Source: Micromonospora antibiotica
GTDB taxonomy: Bacteria; Actinomycetota; Actinomycetes; Mycobacteriales; Micromonosporaceae
Length of the DNA: 64,000 nucleotides
Direction of reading: 5' to 3'
Assembly: GCF_017599305.1 (NCBI RefSeq)
Contig: NZ_JAGFWR010000015.1
Span: 1-64,000, forward strand
Shown: positions 56,229 to 64,000 of the stretch, in pieces
Layout: every line of letters begins with the position of its first letter
How positions within the stretch are numbered: the stretch's first letter is position 1
Notes under the pieces: model-generated
What the model was told of the DNA's origin: nothing
Seen by the model: only the letters and a program-made list of their open reading frames with translations
Databases searched by the model: none
Position numbers and translations under genes: made by a program

Positions 56229-57476
56229 GTGCTCGCAACCCGACCCCTCACCCGCGCGGCGGTCGCCCTGGTCACCCTTGCCGCCGCCCTCGTCCTGCCG
56301 GCCCAGGCCGAGCCCGCCTCGGCCGCCATCGGCGGCATCAGCTGGCAGGACGAGTTCAACGCCGCCGCCGGCACCCCCGTCGACCAGAACAGATGGCGCT
56401 TCGACATCGGCGGCGGTGGCTGGGGCAACAACGAGCGGCAGTACTACACCAACAGCACCAGCAACGCCGTCCACGACGGACAGGGCAACCTGGTGATCAC
56501 CGCCCGCAAGGAGAACCCGGCCAACTACCAGTGCCACTATGGCCGGTGCGAGTACACCTCGGCCCGGCTGCTCACCGCCGCCACCTTCAACCAGGCGTAC
56601 GGCCGGTTCGAGGCCCGCATCAAGATCCCGCGCGGGCAGGGCATCTGGCCGGCGTTCTGGATGCTCGGCAACGACATGGGCAGCGCCGGCTGGCCCGCCG
56701 CCGGTGAGATCGACATCATGGAGAACATCGGCCGGGAGCCGAACACCGTCTACGGCACCGTGCACGGCCCCGGCTACTCCGGCGGAGGTGGCATCACCGG
56801 CAGCCGTACCATCGGCCAGCCCCTCGCCGACACCTTCCACACCTACCGGGTGGACTGGGAGCCGAACCTCATCGTCTGGTACCTCGACGGCGTCGAGTAC
56901 CACCGCGTCGACCCGTCCCGGCTCGGCGGCAACCGCTGGGTCTACGACCACCCGTTCTTCATGATCCTCAACGTGGCGGTGGGCGGCAACTGGCCCGGCT
57001 ACCCCGACGGCTCCACCCAGTTCCCCCAGCAGATGCTCGTGGACTACGTGCGGGTCTCCAGCTACGTCCCCGGCGGCGGCAACCCGCAGCCCGGCACCAC
57101 CCGGCTGCGGGGCGCGCAGAGCGGCCGGTGCGTCGACATCCCGAGCGCCAACCCGGTCGACGGCGCGAAACTCCAGATCTGGGACTGCAACACCACCGCC
57201 GCGCAGGCCTGGACCTTCGCCACCGACGGCACCGTACGCGCGATGGGCAAGTGCATGGACCCCGCCTGGGCCGGCACCGCCAACGGCACCGAGGTCAACC
57301 TGGTCACCTGCAACGGCAACCCGGCCCAACGGTTCACCCTCAACGGCGCCGGGGACCTGGTCAACCTCAGCGCCAACCGGTGCGTCGACGTCCGCGACCA
57401 GAACCCCAACAACGGCGGCAAACTGCACCTGTGGGACTGCCTCGGCGTGAGCAGCCAGAAATGGTCCCGCTTCTGA
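56229..57476 (+). CDS. Secreted GH16 beta-glucanase with C-terminal ricin-type CBM13
   Basis: A 415-residue exported enzyme with a signal peptide (residues 1-33, cleavage near ASA). The GH16 core carries GEIDIMENIG: nucleophile Glu160, Asp162 and acid/base Glu165. A short Gly/Pro linker leads to a ricin-B-like CBM13 (about residues 285-415) with CVD/CMD and QxW motifs. It should cut beta-1,3- or mixed-linked glucans outside the cell. GTG 56229 follows GAGGAG by seven bases. It is regulated by the palindrome over its start site. Confidence 0.95.
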   Translation: MLATRPLTRAAVALVTLAAALVLPAQAEPASAAIGGISWQDEFNAAAGTPVDQNRWRFDIGGGGWGNNERQYYTNSTSNAVHDGQGNLVITARKENPANYQCHYGRCEYTSARLLTAATFNQAYGRFEARIKIPRGQGIWPAFWMLGNDMGSAGWPAAGEIDIMENIGREPNTVYGTVHGPGYSGGGGITGSRTIGQPLADTFHTYRVDWEPNLIVWYLDGVEYHRVDPSRLGGNRWVYDHPFFMILNVAVGGNWPGYPDGSTQFPQQMLVDYVRVSSYVPGGGNPQPGTTRLRGAQSGRCVDIPSANPVDGAKLQIWDCNTTAAQAWTFATDGTVRAMGKCMDPAWAGTANGTEVNLVTCNGNPAQRFTLNGAGDLVNLSANRCVDVRDQNPNNGGKLHLWDCLGVSSQKWSRF

Positions 57477-57643
57477 CCGGCGGCTACCGCAGGTGGTCCC
57501 GTCCGAAAGGCGTCGCCTGGTGACCGAGCGGACGGGAATTCCTCACGGCGTGCCCACCGGGGGTCCGGCACGCCGCCCACTGCGGCGGGTACTTGTCCCG
57601 CATGGGGTGGCCACCGCGGGAGCGGGCACGGCCTGAGATGACG

Positions 57644-57676
57644 GATGGCCCCCTCAGCGCACGCTGGGGGGCCATC
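57644..57676. terminator. Convergent terminator between GH16 and DUF397 genes
   Basis: Arms at 57644-57659 and 57662-57676 pair over about 15 bp with one bulged base and a very tight loop. It lies between the two convergent genes, 14 bp from the DUF397 stop. Confidence 0.75.
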
Positions 57677-57690
57677 TGCCGCGTCCCGGG

Positions 57691-57870
57691 TCAGTGCCGT
57701 CCGGCGTGCCTGACGAATGACTTCCAGTGCTGCGGGTCGAAGGTCAGGACCGGCCCCGACAGGTCCTTGCTGTCGCGGACGGCAACCAGACCGGGCATGA
57801 CGGCCACCTCGACGCAGTCGGTGTTTCCGCTGCGGCTTGCCTTGCGCCACTGGGCGTTGCTCAGGTCCAT
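57691..57870 (-). CDS. DUF397 protein
   Basis: A 59-residue protein with the DUF397 pattern: WRKASRSGNTDCVEVAV, then VAVRDSKD and a final FDPQHWKSFV. These small proteins are almost always encoded next to an XRE regulator, as here, where its start overlaps the regulator's stop by 10 bp. Known pairs act in developmental control and some behave like antagonist partners. AAGGAGG lies ten bases before ATG 57870. Confidence 0.92.
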   Translation of the reverse strand: MDLSNAQWRKASRSGNTDCVEVAVMPGLVAVRDSKDLSGPVLTFDPQHWKSFVRHAGRH

Positions 57871-58661
57871 GACGTCACTGCCTCCTTCAGGAGTTCCATC
57901 GACTGGCGGCGGGGCAGGGCATCGTTGCGGACCGACTCCCACCTCGCCAAGAGGCTAGCCAGGTCACCCTCGCTGTCGATCGTCGTGCCGGCGAGTTGGC
58001 TCTCCAGGGTGCCGACCCAGCCACCGTCCAGGCCCCTGGCCAGTGCAAACGGCCCGGACATGCCCACATGGACGCCGATCAGGCGCGGAATGACGTGCAC
58101 ACTGATCTGGGGGCGTTCCGTCATGGCCACCAAGTGGTCGATCTGACGGCTCATCAGGCCCCGGTAGCCCTCGTCGGTGCGGTGCAGTATGGCCTCGTCG
58201 ATGACAGCGATGAGCTGGGGTGGGTCCGGCTGGTCGAGAACTGCCTGGCGGTCCATCCGGGCTGCCACCTTCCTCTCGACCTCGTCGTCGCTGAGCAGGT
58301 CATCACAGCGGATCACCGCGCGGGCGTAGTTCTCCGTCTGGAGCAGCGCGGGAACGAGACCAGGATGGAAACACCGAAGCTGCCGGGCGGCGCGTTCGGC
58401 TTCGAGCCACGGTCGAAACCAGCTGGGCTGGCCTTCCTTCTCCATGATCCGAAGCAGGGAGACCAGGAGGCCGCCGGAGTTGAGCACCTCGTCGGCCCGG
58501 GAGAGGAACTGCCGGTCGAATGGGCGAGTGCCCGTTTCCACGCTGGACACCATCGACGCCGAATAGTGCACCTGCCTGCCGAAGTCCTCCTGGTTGAGTC
58601 CGGCGGCGAGACGCATCCGGCGCAGTTGGGCCCGAATCAGACCGGCGGTCGGTTCCTCCAC
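57861..58661 (-). CDS. XRE-family regulator with DUF5753-type C-terminus
   Basis: A 266-residue protein. The helix-turn-helix spans about residues 8-60 (LRRMRLAAGLNQEDFGRQVHYSASMVSSVE region). The rest (EAERAARQLRCFHPGLVPALLQTENYARAV and onward) is the DUF5753 domain usual in actinobacterial XRE/DUF397 pairs. It likely controls its own operon and perhaps a secreted or developmental function. GTG 58661 has GGAGG four bases upstream. It is divergent from the small CxxC-protein gene. Confidence 0.93.
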   Translation of the reverse strand: MEEPTAGLIRAQLRRMRLAAGLNQEDFGRQVHYSASMVSSVETGTRPFDRQFLSRADEVLNSGGLLVSLLRIMEKEGQPSWFRPWLEAERAARQLRCFHPGLVPALLQTENYARAVIRCDDLLSDDEVERKVAARMDRQAVLDQPDPPQLIAVIDEAILHRTDEGYRGLMSRQIDHLVAMTERPQISVHVIPRLIGVHVGMSGPFALARGLDGGWVGTLESQLAGTTIDSEGDLASLLARWESVRNDALPRRQSMELLKEAVTSWT

Positions 58662-58834
58662 AGTCCCTCCACAATTCTCACGCGAGATCCACTCGGAATC
58701 GCCGCACGGGCGGACGGCTGCGAAGCTGCGGCACGACCGGTCGTTTTGCCTTCCGACAGTAGCGGTCTGCTCAACAAACTGTCATTCATGGCGGGCTCGC
58801 TGGTGGCCGGAAGGCGGTAGCGAGTCCTGCCCGG

Positions 58835-58863
58835 GGCCGCTCCTCTTCCTGAGTGGAGCGGCC
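58835..58863 (+). promoter_or_regulatory. Hairpin in the leader of the CxxC small gene
   Basis: A 9-bp perfect stem (58835-58843 with 58855-58863) and 11-nt loop end 28 bases before the next start codon. It may be an attenuator or stabilising leader; as a plain terminator it would be oddly placed ahead of a same-strand gene. Confidence 0.4.
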
Positions 58864-58891
58864 CTCTCCAGTCGTGAAGGAGGTCGACGTC

Positions 58892-59146
58892 GTGGTGGTC
58901 CGGCCACCTGTTCCGCACGTTGCCATGCGCCCGGTGTGGCGGTGCCGCAGTTGCGGCAGTGCTTGGCCCTGCCAGCCGGCCAAGCTCTCCCTGCTGCTGG
59001 AGTACCGGGACAACCGCACCGGCCTGCTCGTGTACCTCGGTGCCCTGATGATCGAGGCAACGAACCAGCTCACTCAACTCCATCCGGATCATCCGCCGAC
59101 CCGGATGACCGAGCGCTTCCTGTCCTGGGCGAGAGCCCGAGGTTGA
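58892..59146 (+). CDS. Small CxxC-motif protein
   Basis: An 84-residue protein with WRCRSCGSAWPC (CxxC plus a third Cys, a likely zinc site), a leucine-rich helix and a basic end. Genes of this type are common beside XRE/DUF397 pairs in actinomycetes and are sometimes named flavin reductase without visible support; no flavin motif is seen here. GTG 58892 follows AAGGAGG by eight or nine bases; the next codon is also GTG. Confidence 0.75.
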   Translation: MVVRPPVPHVAMRPVWRCRSCGSAWPCQPAKLSLLLEYRDNRTGLLVYLGALMIEATNQLTQLHPDHPPTRMTERFLSWARARG

Positions 59147-59441
59147 GCCCCTCCACCCGTACCCGGCGCGCCGGCGGGCCGCCGGAGCGGTTCCGGGTCA
59201 CCCCAGTCGCCGCCGGGGTGACCCGGAGAGTGGCTGCCCACGGTCGAGGTCGGAGCGTCGCGGGCTAGGGGGCGCTCTGGGGGCGGTAGGGGGTTAGTGG
59301 TGCGCCGGGCCGCCGTAGGGTCATCGCGAACAACCAACAATCCCCGAAGAAGCTCTCTGTTTCGACAATTGCCGCCGCGCTGACCCGTGAGTCGATATTG
59401 ACCCGGGTCTGCCCGGCTGGGGCTAGTGGCGGGAGACGTAG
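59147..59441 (+). promoter_or_regulatory. Leader region of the right-hand PKS gene
   Basis: This 295-bp gap has no supported gene. Its middle (about 59325-59400, with gaacaaccaacaatccccg at 59329-59347) is markedly AT-rich for this genome and should hold the PKS promoter. A TTGACC at 59398-59403 is a possible -35, but no good -10 follows at normal spacing. Confidence 0.45.
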
Positions 59442-62400
59442 ATGGAGAACGAGGAGAAGCTTCTCGGGTACCTGAAGCGGGCCACCACGGATCTGCGTGA
59501 GGCCCGTCGGCAGTTGCGTCAGGCCGAGCGCCGGGAGTACGACCCGATCGCGATCGTCGGCATGAGCTGCCGCTTCCCGGGTGGCGTGGATGGCCCGGCC
59601 GCGTTGTGGCGGCTCCTGGCCGACGGGACCGACGCGGTCTCCGACTTTCCCGACGACCGGGGCTGGAACGTCGAGGACATCTACGATCCCGACGATTCCA
59701 AGGCCGGTAAGACGTACGCGAAGACCGGCGGTTTCCTTTCCGACGCCGCCCTTTTCGATCCGGAGTTCTTCGGCATTTCCCCGCGTGAGGCGATCGCCAT
59801 GGACCCGCAGCAGCGGCTGCTGCTGGAGGCGTCCTGGGAGGCGTTCGAATCGGCCGGTATCGCCCCCGCCTCGGTGCGCGGCAGCCGTACCGGAGTGTTC
59901 GCCGGGCTGATGTACCACGACTATTCCAGCCGGCTGCCGGTGGTGCCCGCCGAGCTGGAGGGTTTCATCGGTAACGGCAACACCGGCAGCATCTTCTCCG
60001 GCCGGGTCGCCTACGTGCTGGGCCTCGAAGGCCCGGCGATCACCGTCGACACCGCCTGCTCCTCGTCACTGGTCGCGCTGCACCTGGCGATCCAGTCGCT
60101 GCGCCGCGAGGAGTGCACGCTGGCGTTGGCCGGCGGCGTGACGGTGATGGCCACGCCTGAGACGTTCGTCGACTTCAGCCGCCAGCGGGGCCTGGCCGCC
60201 GACGGCCGGTGCAAGCCGTTCGCCGCCGCCGCCGACGGCACCGGCTGGGCCGAGGGCGTCGGGGTGCTGCTGGTCGAGCGGCTCAGCGACGCCCAACGCC
60301 ACGGGCACCGGGTGCTGGCCGTGGTCCGCGGCACCGCGGTCAACCAGGACGGTGCCAGCAGCGGCCTCACCGCCCCCAACGGTCCGTCGCAGCGCCGGGT
60401 CATCGCCGACGCGCTGGCCAACGCCCGGCTCACCGCCGACCAGGTGGACGCCGTCGAGGCGCACGGCACCGGCACCCGGCTCGGTGACCCGATCGAGGCG
60501 CAGGCGATCCTCGCCACCTACGGCCAGGACCGGGAGCAGCCGCTCTGGCTGGGCTCGGTGAAGTCGAACCTGGGCCACACCCAGGCCGCCGCCGGGGTCG
60601 CCGGGGTGATCAAGATGGTGTTGGCGATGCGGTACGGCGTACTGCCCCGCACCCTGCACGTCGACCGGCCCACCCCGCACGTCGACTGGACGGCCGGCGA
60701 CGTACGGCTGCTCACCGACGCCGTCGAGTGGCCGGACACCGGGCGACCCCGACGGGCGGCCGTGTCGTCGTTCGGCCTCAGTGGCACCAACGCCCACGTG
60801 GTGCTGGAACAGGCACCCCCGGTCGAGCCCACCGACCCGGCCGAACCCCCCGCCCCGCCCGCGGCCACCGGCTCGGCCGTGCCCGTCGCCACCGAGCCGC
60901 CGGTGCTGCTCTGGCCACTGTCCGGGCGGTCGACGGACGCACTGGCCGCGCAGGCCCACCGGTTGCGCGGCTTCCTCACCGACGAACGCCCGGTGGACGT
61001 CGGGTTCACCCTCGGTGCCGGCCGGTCCGCGCTGGAGTGCCGTGGCGTGGCCATCGGCGCGGACATGGCCGAACTGGTGTCGGGTCTCGACGCCCTCGCC
61101 GCCGGCACCGGCCTGACCGGTCGGGCCGATCACGGCCGCACCGCCGTCCTGTTCACCGGTCAGGGTGCGCAGCGGGTGGGGATGGGTCGCGAGTTGGCGG
61201 ACGCCTTCCCGGTGTTCGCGGCTGCGTTGGACGAGGTGTGTGCGGCGTTCGGGCCGTTGCTGGGTGGTGATCTGCGGGAGGTGATGTTCACCGATCCGGG
61301 TGGTGTGTTGGATCAGACGGGGTGGACGCAGCCGGCGTTGTTCGCGGTTGAGGTGGCGTTGTTCCGTTTGGCGGAGTCGTGGGGGTTGAAGCCGGACTTC
61401 GTGGCGGGTCACTCGATCGGTGAACTTGCCGCCGCGCATGTCGCGGGGGTGTGGTCGCTGGCGGACGCGTGTCGGGTGGTGGCCGCGCGTGGTGGTCTGA
61501 TGCAGGCTCTGCCGTCGGGCGGGGCGATGTTGGCGATCGCCGCGCCGTTGGCGGAGTTGGATCTCGGTGACATCGACGTCGCGGCGGTGAACGGTCCTCG
61601 TGCGGTGGTCGTGTCCGGCACGGAGGAGCAGGTCGCGGCGTTGGAGGCGTCGCTTGAGGTGAAGACGCGTCGGCTGCGGGTGTCGCATGCGTTCCACTCG
61701 CACCTGATGGACCCGATGCTGGCCGACTACGGGCAGGTCCTCCGCGGAGTGACCGCCAATCCGGCGGCGATCCCGCTGGTGTCGACCGCGACCGGCGACC
61801 TCGCCACCGACGACGAACTCGGCTCGGTCGGGTACTGGCAGGGTCAGGTGCGGGGGACCGTCCGGTTCGCCGACGCAGTCACCGCGCTCGCCGCCCGGGG
61901 TGTCACTCGGTTCGTGGAGATCGGGCCGGACAGTGTGCTCACCGCGATGGTCGCCGACTGCGTCGAAGACGCCACCGCCATCGCGCTCCAGCGCCGTCGA
62001 CGCACTCAGGCCGGTCCGGCACAGCAGCCCGACGACAGCGCGCAACGGCACGACGACGGCCAGGTGCCGGCGTACGCGGCCGGAATGGCGCAGGCATGGG
62101 CCAGTGGGATCGAGCTGGACTGGTCGGCCGTCGACCCGGGTGGCCGACAGATCGACCTGCCCACCTACGCGTTCCGACACCAGCGCTACTGGCTCGACGC
62201 GCCACCCGGGGCCGGCGACACCACCGGCCTCGGCCAGTTCCCCGCCGACCACCCGATGCTCGGTGCCGTCGTCGACCTGCCCGACACCGGTGGCGTGGTG
62301 CTCACCGGCCGGCTCGCCCGCACCGCCCAGCCGTGGCTCGCCGACCACGCGGTCTTCGACACCGTCCTCGTCCCCGGCACCGGGCTGGTCGAACTCGCCC

Positions 62401-64000
62401 TGCGCGCCGGTGACCAGGTCGGCTGCCCGGTCCTCGACGAGTTGACCATCAACGCCCCGCTGGTGCTGCCCACCGACGGCGGCCTGGCCCTGCGGGTCAC
62501 CGTCGACGCCGCCGACGACAGCGGCACTCGTACCCTCGGCATCTGGAGCCGGCCCGACGACGCGACCGACTGGACCCGGCACGCCGAAGGGGTCCTGGTC
62601 CGGCAGGCCGGGGCCGACCCGGCCGCCGCCGACCTCACCGAATGGCCGCCCGCCGGTGCCGAACCCGTCGACCTCGACGGCCTCTACGACCGGCTGCGTG
62701 ACCACGGCTACGGCTACGGGCCGGTGTTCCAGGGGCTGCGCGCGGTGTGGCGGCGCGGCGACGGCGACGCCGCCGAGGTGTGGGCCGAGGCGGCGCTGCC
62801 CGAGGTGGCCGCCGCCGACGCGCCCCGGTTCCTGCTGCACCCGGCGCTGCTCGACGCGGCCCTGCACGCCAACCTGGTCGACGAGGGCGCGGGCGACACC
62901 CCACTGCCGTTCTCCTGGCGCGGCGTCACCCTGCACGCCGCGCACGCCGCCGCCCTGCGCATCCGTATCTCCCCGGCCACCGGCGACAAACTGGCCGTCA
63001 CCGTCGCCGACGGGCACGGCAACCCGGTCGCCACCATCGACCAGGTGGTGGCCCGGCCGGTCGCCGCCGACGCGCTCGGCGCCGCCGCCCGCAGCCGGCA
63101 CCGCCACCTCTACGAGGTGACCTGGCAGCCCGTCCCCACCCCGGCCGCCGCCACCGACGACTGGACCGCCCTCGACATCGACGCGGAACTGCCCGAACCC
63201 GCGCCCCACACCGTCGTGGTCACCCTGGACCCGCCCGGCACCCCGCCGGCCGCCGTGCACGAGGCCACCGAACGCCTGCTGGGGCTGCTGCACCGCTGGC
63301 TCACCCACCCGGGGTACGCGCACAGCACGCTGGCCCTGCTCACCCGGGACGCGGTCGGGGCCGGTGACACCCCGGTCGACCCCGCCGCAGCGGCCCTGTG
63401 GGGGCTGGTCCGGGCCGCCGAAGCCGAACACCCCGGCCGGTTCGTGCTGGTCGACACCGACGCACCCGGCACCACCCACCTCGCGGCGGCCCTGGCCACC
63501 GGTGAACCCGAGGTGGCCGTCCGGGACGGGCAACTGCTGGTGCCCCGGCTGGCCCGGCTGCCCGTCGACACCACCGCCGACAGCCCGTGGCCCGTCGACG
63601 GCACCGTCCTGATCACCGGTGGCCTCGGCGGGTTGGGCAGCCTCGTCGCCCGGCACCTGGTCACCCGGCACGGCGTACGCCGGCTGCTGCTGACCGGGCG
63701 CAGCGGCGCGGCCACGCCCGGCGCGGCGGAACTGGTCGCGGACCTCACCGCCGCCGGTGCCGACGTGACGGTCGCCGCCTGCGACGTCGCCGACCGGGAC
63801 GCGGTCGCCGCCCTGCTCGCCGGGCATCCGCTCGGCGCGGTCGTGCACGCCGCCGGCACCGCCGAGAACGCCCTGGTCGACGCGCTCACCCCCGCACAAC
63901 TGCACCGGGTGCTGCGGCCCAAGGTGGACGCCGCCTGGCACCTGCACGACCTCACCCGCGACCACGACCTGACCGCCTTCGTGCTGTTCTCCTCGTCGGC
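59442..64000 (+). CDS. Modular type I polyketide synthase, 5' part (docking-KS-AT-DH-KR...)
   Basis: The gene is open at the right edge. It starts at ATG 59442, six bases after GGGAG, with a coiled N-terminal docking helix (EEKLLGYLKRATTDLREAR). KS (about 59540-60800) has TACSSS, HGTGT and NLGHTQ intact, so it is an extending KS. AT (about 61130-62000) has GHSIGE and HAFH, predicting malonyl-CoA. DH (about 62240-63080) has HAVFDTVLVP and D-x3-H. KR starts near 63580 with a good TGGLGGLG NADPH site, but the LDD position reads AEN, which predicts an A-type hydroxyl. The window ends at the KR Ser. Codon use changes to G/T third positions between about 61150 and 61710. Confidence 0.96.
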   Translation, partial: MENEEKLLGYLKRATTDLREARRQLRQAERREYDPIAIVGMSCRFPGGVDGPAALWRLLADGTDAVSDFPDDRGWNVEDIYDPDDSKAGKTYAKTGGFLSDAALFDPEFFGISPREAIAMDPQQRLLLEASWEAFESAGIAPASVRGSRTGVFAGLMYHDYSSRLPVVPAELEGFIGNGNTGSIFSGRVAYVLGLEGPAITVDTACSSSLVALHLAIQSLRREECTLALAGGVTVMATPETFVDFSRQRGLAADGRCKPFAAAADGTGWAEGVGVLLVERLSDAQRHGHRVLAVVRGTAVNQDGASSGLTAPNGPSQRRVIADALANARLTADQVDAVEAHGTGTRLGDPIEAQAILATYGQDREQPLWLGSVKSNLGHTQAAAGVAGVIKMVLAMRYGVLPRTLHVDRPTPHVDWTAGDVRLLTDAVEWPDTGRPRRAAVSSFGLSGTNAHVVLEQAPPVEPTDPAEPPAPPAATGSAVPVATEPPVLLWPLSGRSTDALAAQAHRLRGFLTDERPVDVGFTLGAGRSALECRGVAIGADMAELVSGLDALAAGTGLTGRADHGRTAVLFTGQGAQRVGMGRELADAFPVFAAALDEVCAAFGPLLGGDLREVMFTDPGGVLDQTGWTQPALFAVEVALFRLAESWGLKPDFVAGHSIGELAAAHVAGVWSLADACRVVAARGGLMQALPSGGAMLAIAAPLAELDLGDIDVAAVNGPRAVVVSGTEEQVAALEASLEVKTRRLRVSHAFHSHLMDPMLADYGQVLRGVTANPAAIPLVSTATGDLATDDELGSVGYWQGQVRGTVRFADAVTALAARGVTRFVEIGPDSVLTAMVADCVEDATAIALQRRRRTQAGPAQQPDDSAQRHDDGQVPAYAAGMAQAWASGIELDWSAVDPGGRQIDLPTYAFRHQRYWLDAPPGAGDTTGLGQFPADHPMLGAVVDLPDTGGVVLTGRLARTAQPWLADHAVFDTVLVPGTGLVELALRAGDQVGCPVLDELTINAPLVLPTDGGLALRVTVDAADDSGTRTLGIWSRPDDATDWTRHAEGVLVRQAGADPAAADLTEWPPAGAEPVDLDGLYDRLRDHGYGYGPVFQGLRAVWRRGDGDAAEVWAEAALPEVAAADAPRFLLHPALLDAALHANLVDEGAGDTPLPFSWRGVTLHAAHAAALRIRISPATGDKLAVTVADGHGNPVATIDQVVARPVAADALGAAARSRHRHLYEVTWQPVPTPAAATDDWTALDIDAELPEPAPHTVVVTLDPPGTPPAAVHEATERLLGLLHRWLTHPGYAHSTLALLTRDAVGAGDTPVDPAAAALWGLVRAAEAEHPGRFVLVDTDAPGTTHLAAALATGEPEVAVRDGQLLVPRLARLPVDTTADSPWPVDGTVLITGGLGGLGSLVARHLVTRHGVRRLLLTGRSGAATPGAAELVADLTAAGADVTVAACDVADRDAVAALLAGHPLGAVVHAAGTAENALVDALTPAQLHRVLRPKVDAAWHLHDLTRDHDLTAFVLFSSS

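Noticed and set aside
58892..59146. Flavin reductase name for the CxxC small protein
   Set aside because: 84 residues with a CxxC/zinc-like motif and no flavin or nicotinamide site.
59442..60800. Loading module (KSQ) at the start of the right-hand PKS
   Set aside because: The KS keeps Cys in TACSSS and is preceded by a docking helix, so it is an extending module.

Overview
The DNA is very GC-rich with C or G in most third codon positions, many GTG/TTG starts and GGAGG-type ribosome sites. Together with large modular polyketide synthases, an XRE/DUF397 gene pair, a fused acyl-CoA carboxylase and ricin-tailed secreted glycosidases, this points to an actinomycete, probably of the Micromonosporaceae (inference from gene style only). 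No rRNA, tRNA, CRISPR array or transposase was seen.

Layout. 1-10.1 kb: the 3' end of a type I PKS gene (DH-KR-ACP, then a full KS-AT-DH-KR-ACP module and a C-terminal docking helix, no thioesterase) followed by a drug-export MFS gene. 10.2-18.5 kb: ordinary chromosomal genes (purU, a MarR regulator and its divergent alpha/beta hydrolase, a GH27 alpha-galactosidase, a large catalase, small membrane and DUF genes). 18.8-45.1 kb: an unusual biosynthetic cluster. 45.1-45.9 kb: a non-coding stretch of tandem repeats with a perfect inverted repeat. 45.9-59.2 kb: mixed genes, including a fused biotin-dependent carboxylase, a small twin-repeat peptide gene translationally coupled to a JmjC/cupin oxygenase, an NYN-OST-HTH protein, a GH16 glucanase with a LacI/CebR-like operator, and an XRE/DUF397 pair. 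59.4-64 kb: the 5' part of another type I PKS gene that runs off the window.

The 18.8-45.1 kb cluster combines discrete acyl-assembly parts (two carrier proteins, a FabF-like ketosynthase, an Sfp-type phosphopantetheinyl transferase, a stand-alone condensation domain, two KAS III-fold proteins, an acyl-AMP ligase) with a five-gene terpenoid operon whose genes overlap by 4 bp: polyprenyl diphosphate synthase, UbiA prenyltransferase, squalene/oxidosqualene-cyclase-like protein, FAD monooxygenase and PLP aminotransferase. Around these lie three P450s, a TauD-type dioxygenase, an O-methyltransferase-like protein without the usual catalytic His, three glycosyltransferases and a DrrAB-type ABC exporter. 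The simplest reading is a glycosylated acyl-terpenoid (meroterpenoid-like) product made by prenylation, epoxidation and cyclisation. Several enzymes carry altered active-site motifs. I recognise no known pathway with this composition, and no pathway-specific regulator lies inside it.

The second candidate for a new system is small: a peptide of 63 or 89 residues with two 25-residue repeats (PDHxPAHVKxSYxxCQE pattern) whose stop codon overlaps the start of a JmjC-fold oxygenase. This looks like a ribosomal peptide precursor and its modifying hydroxylase.
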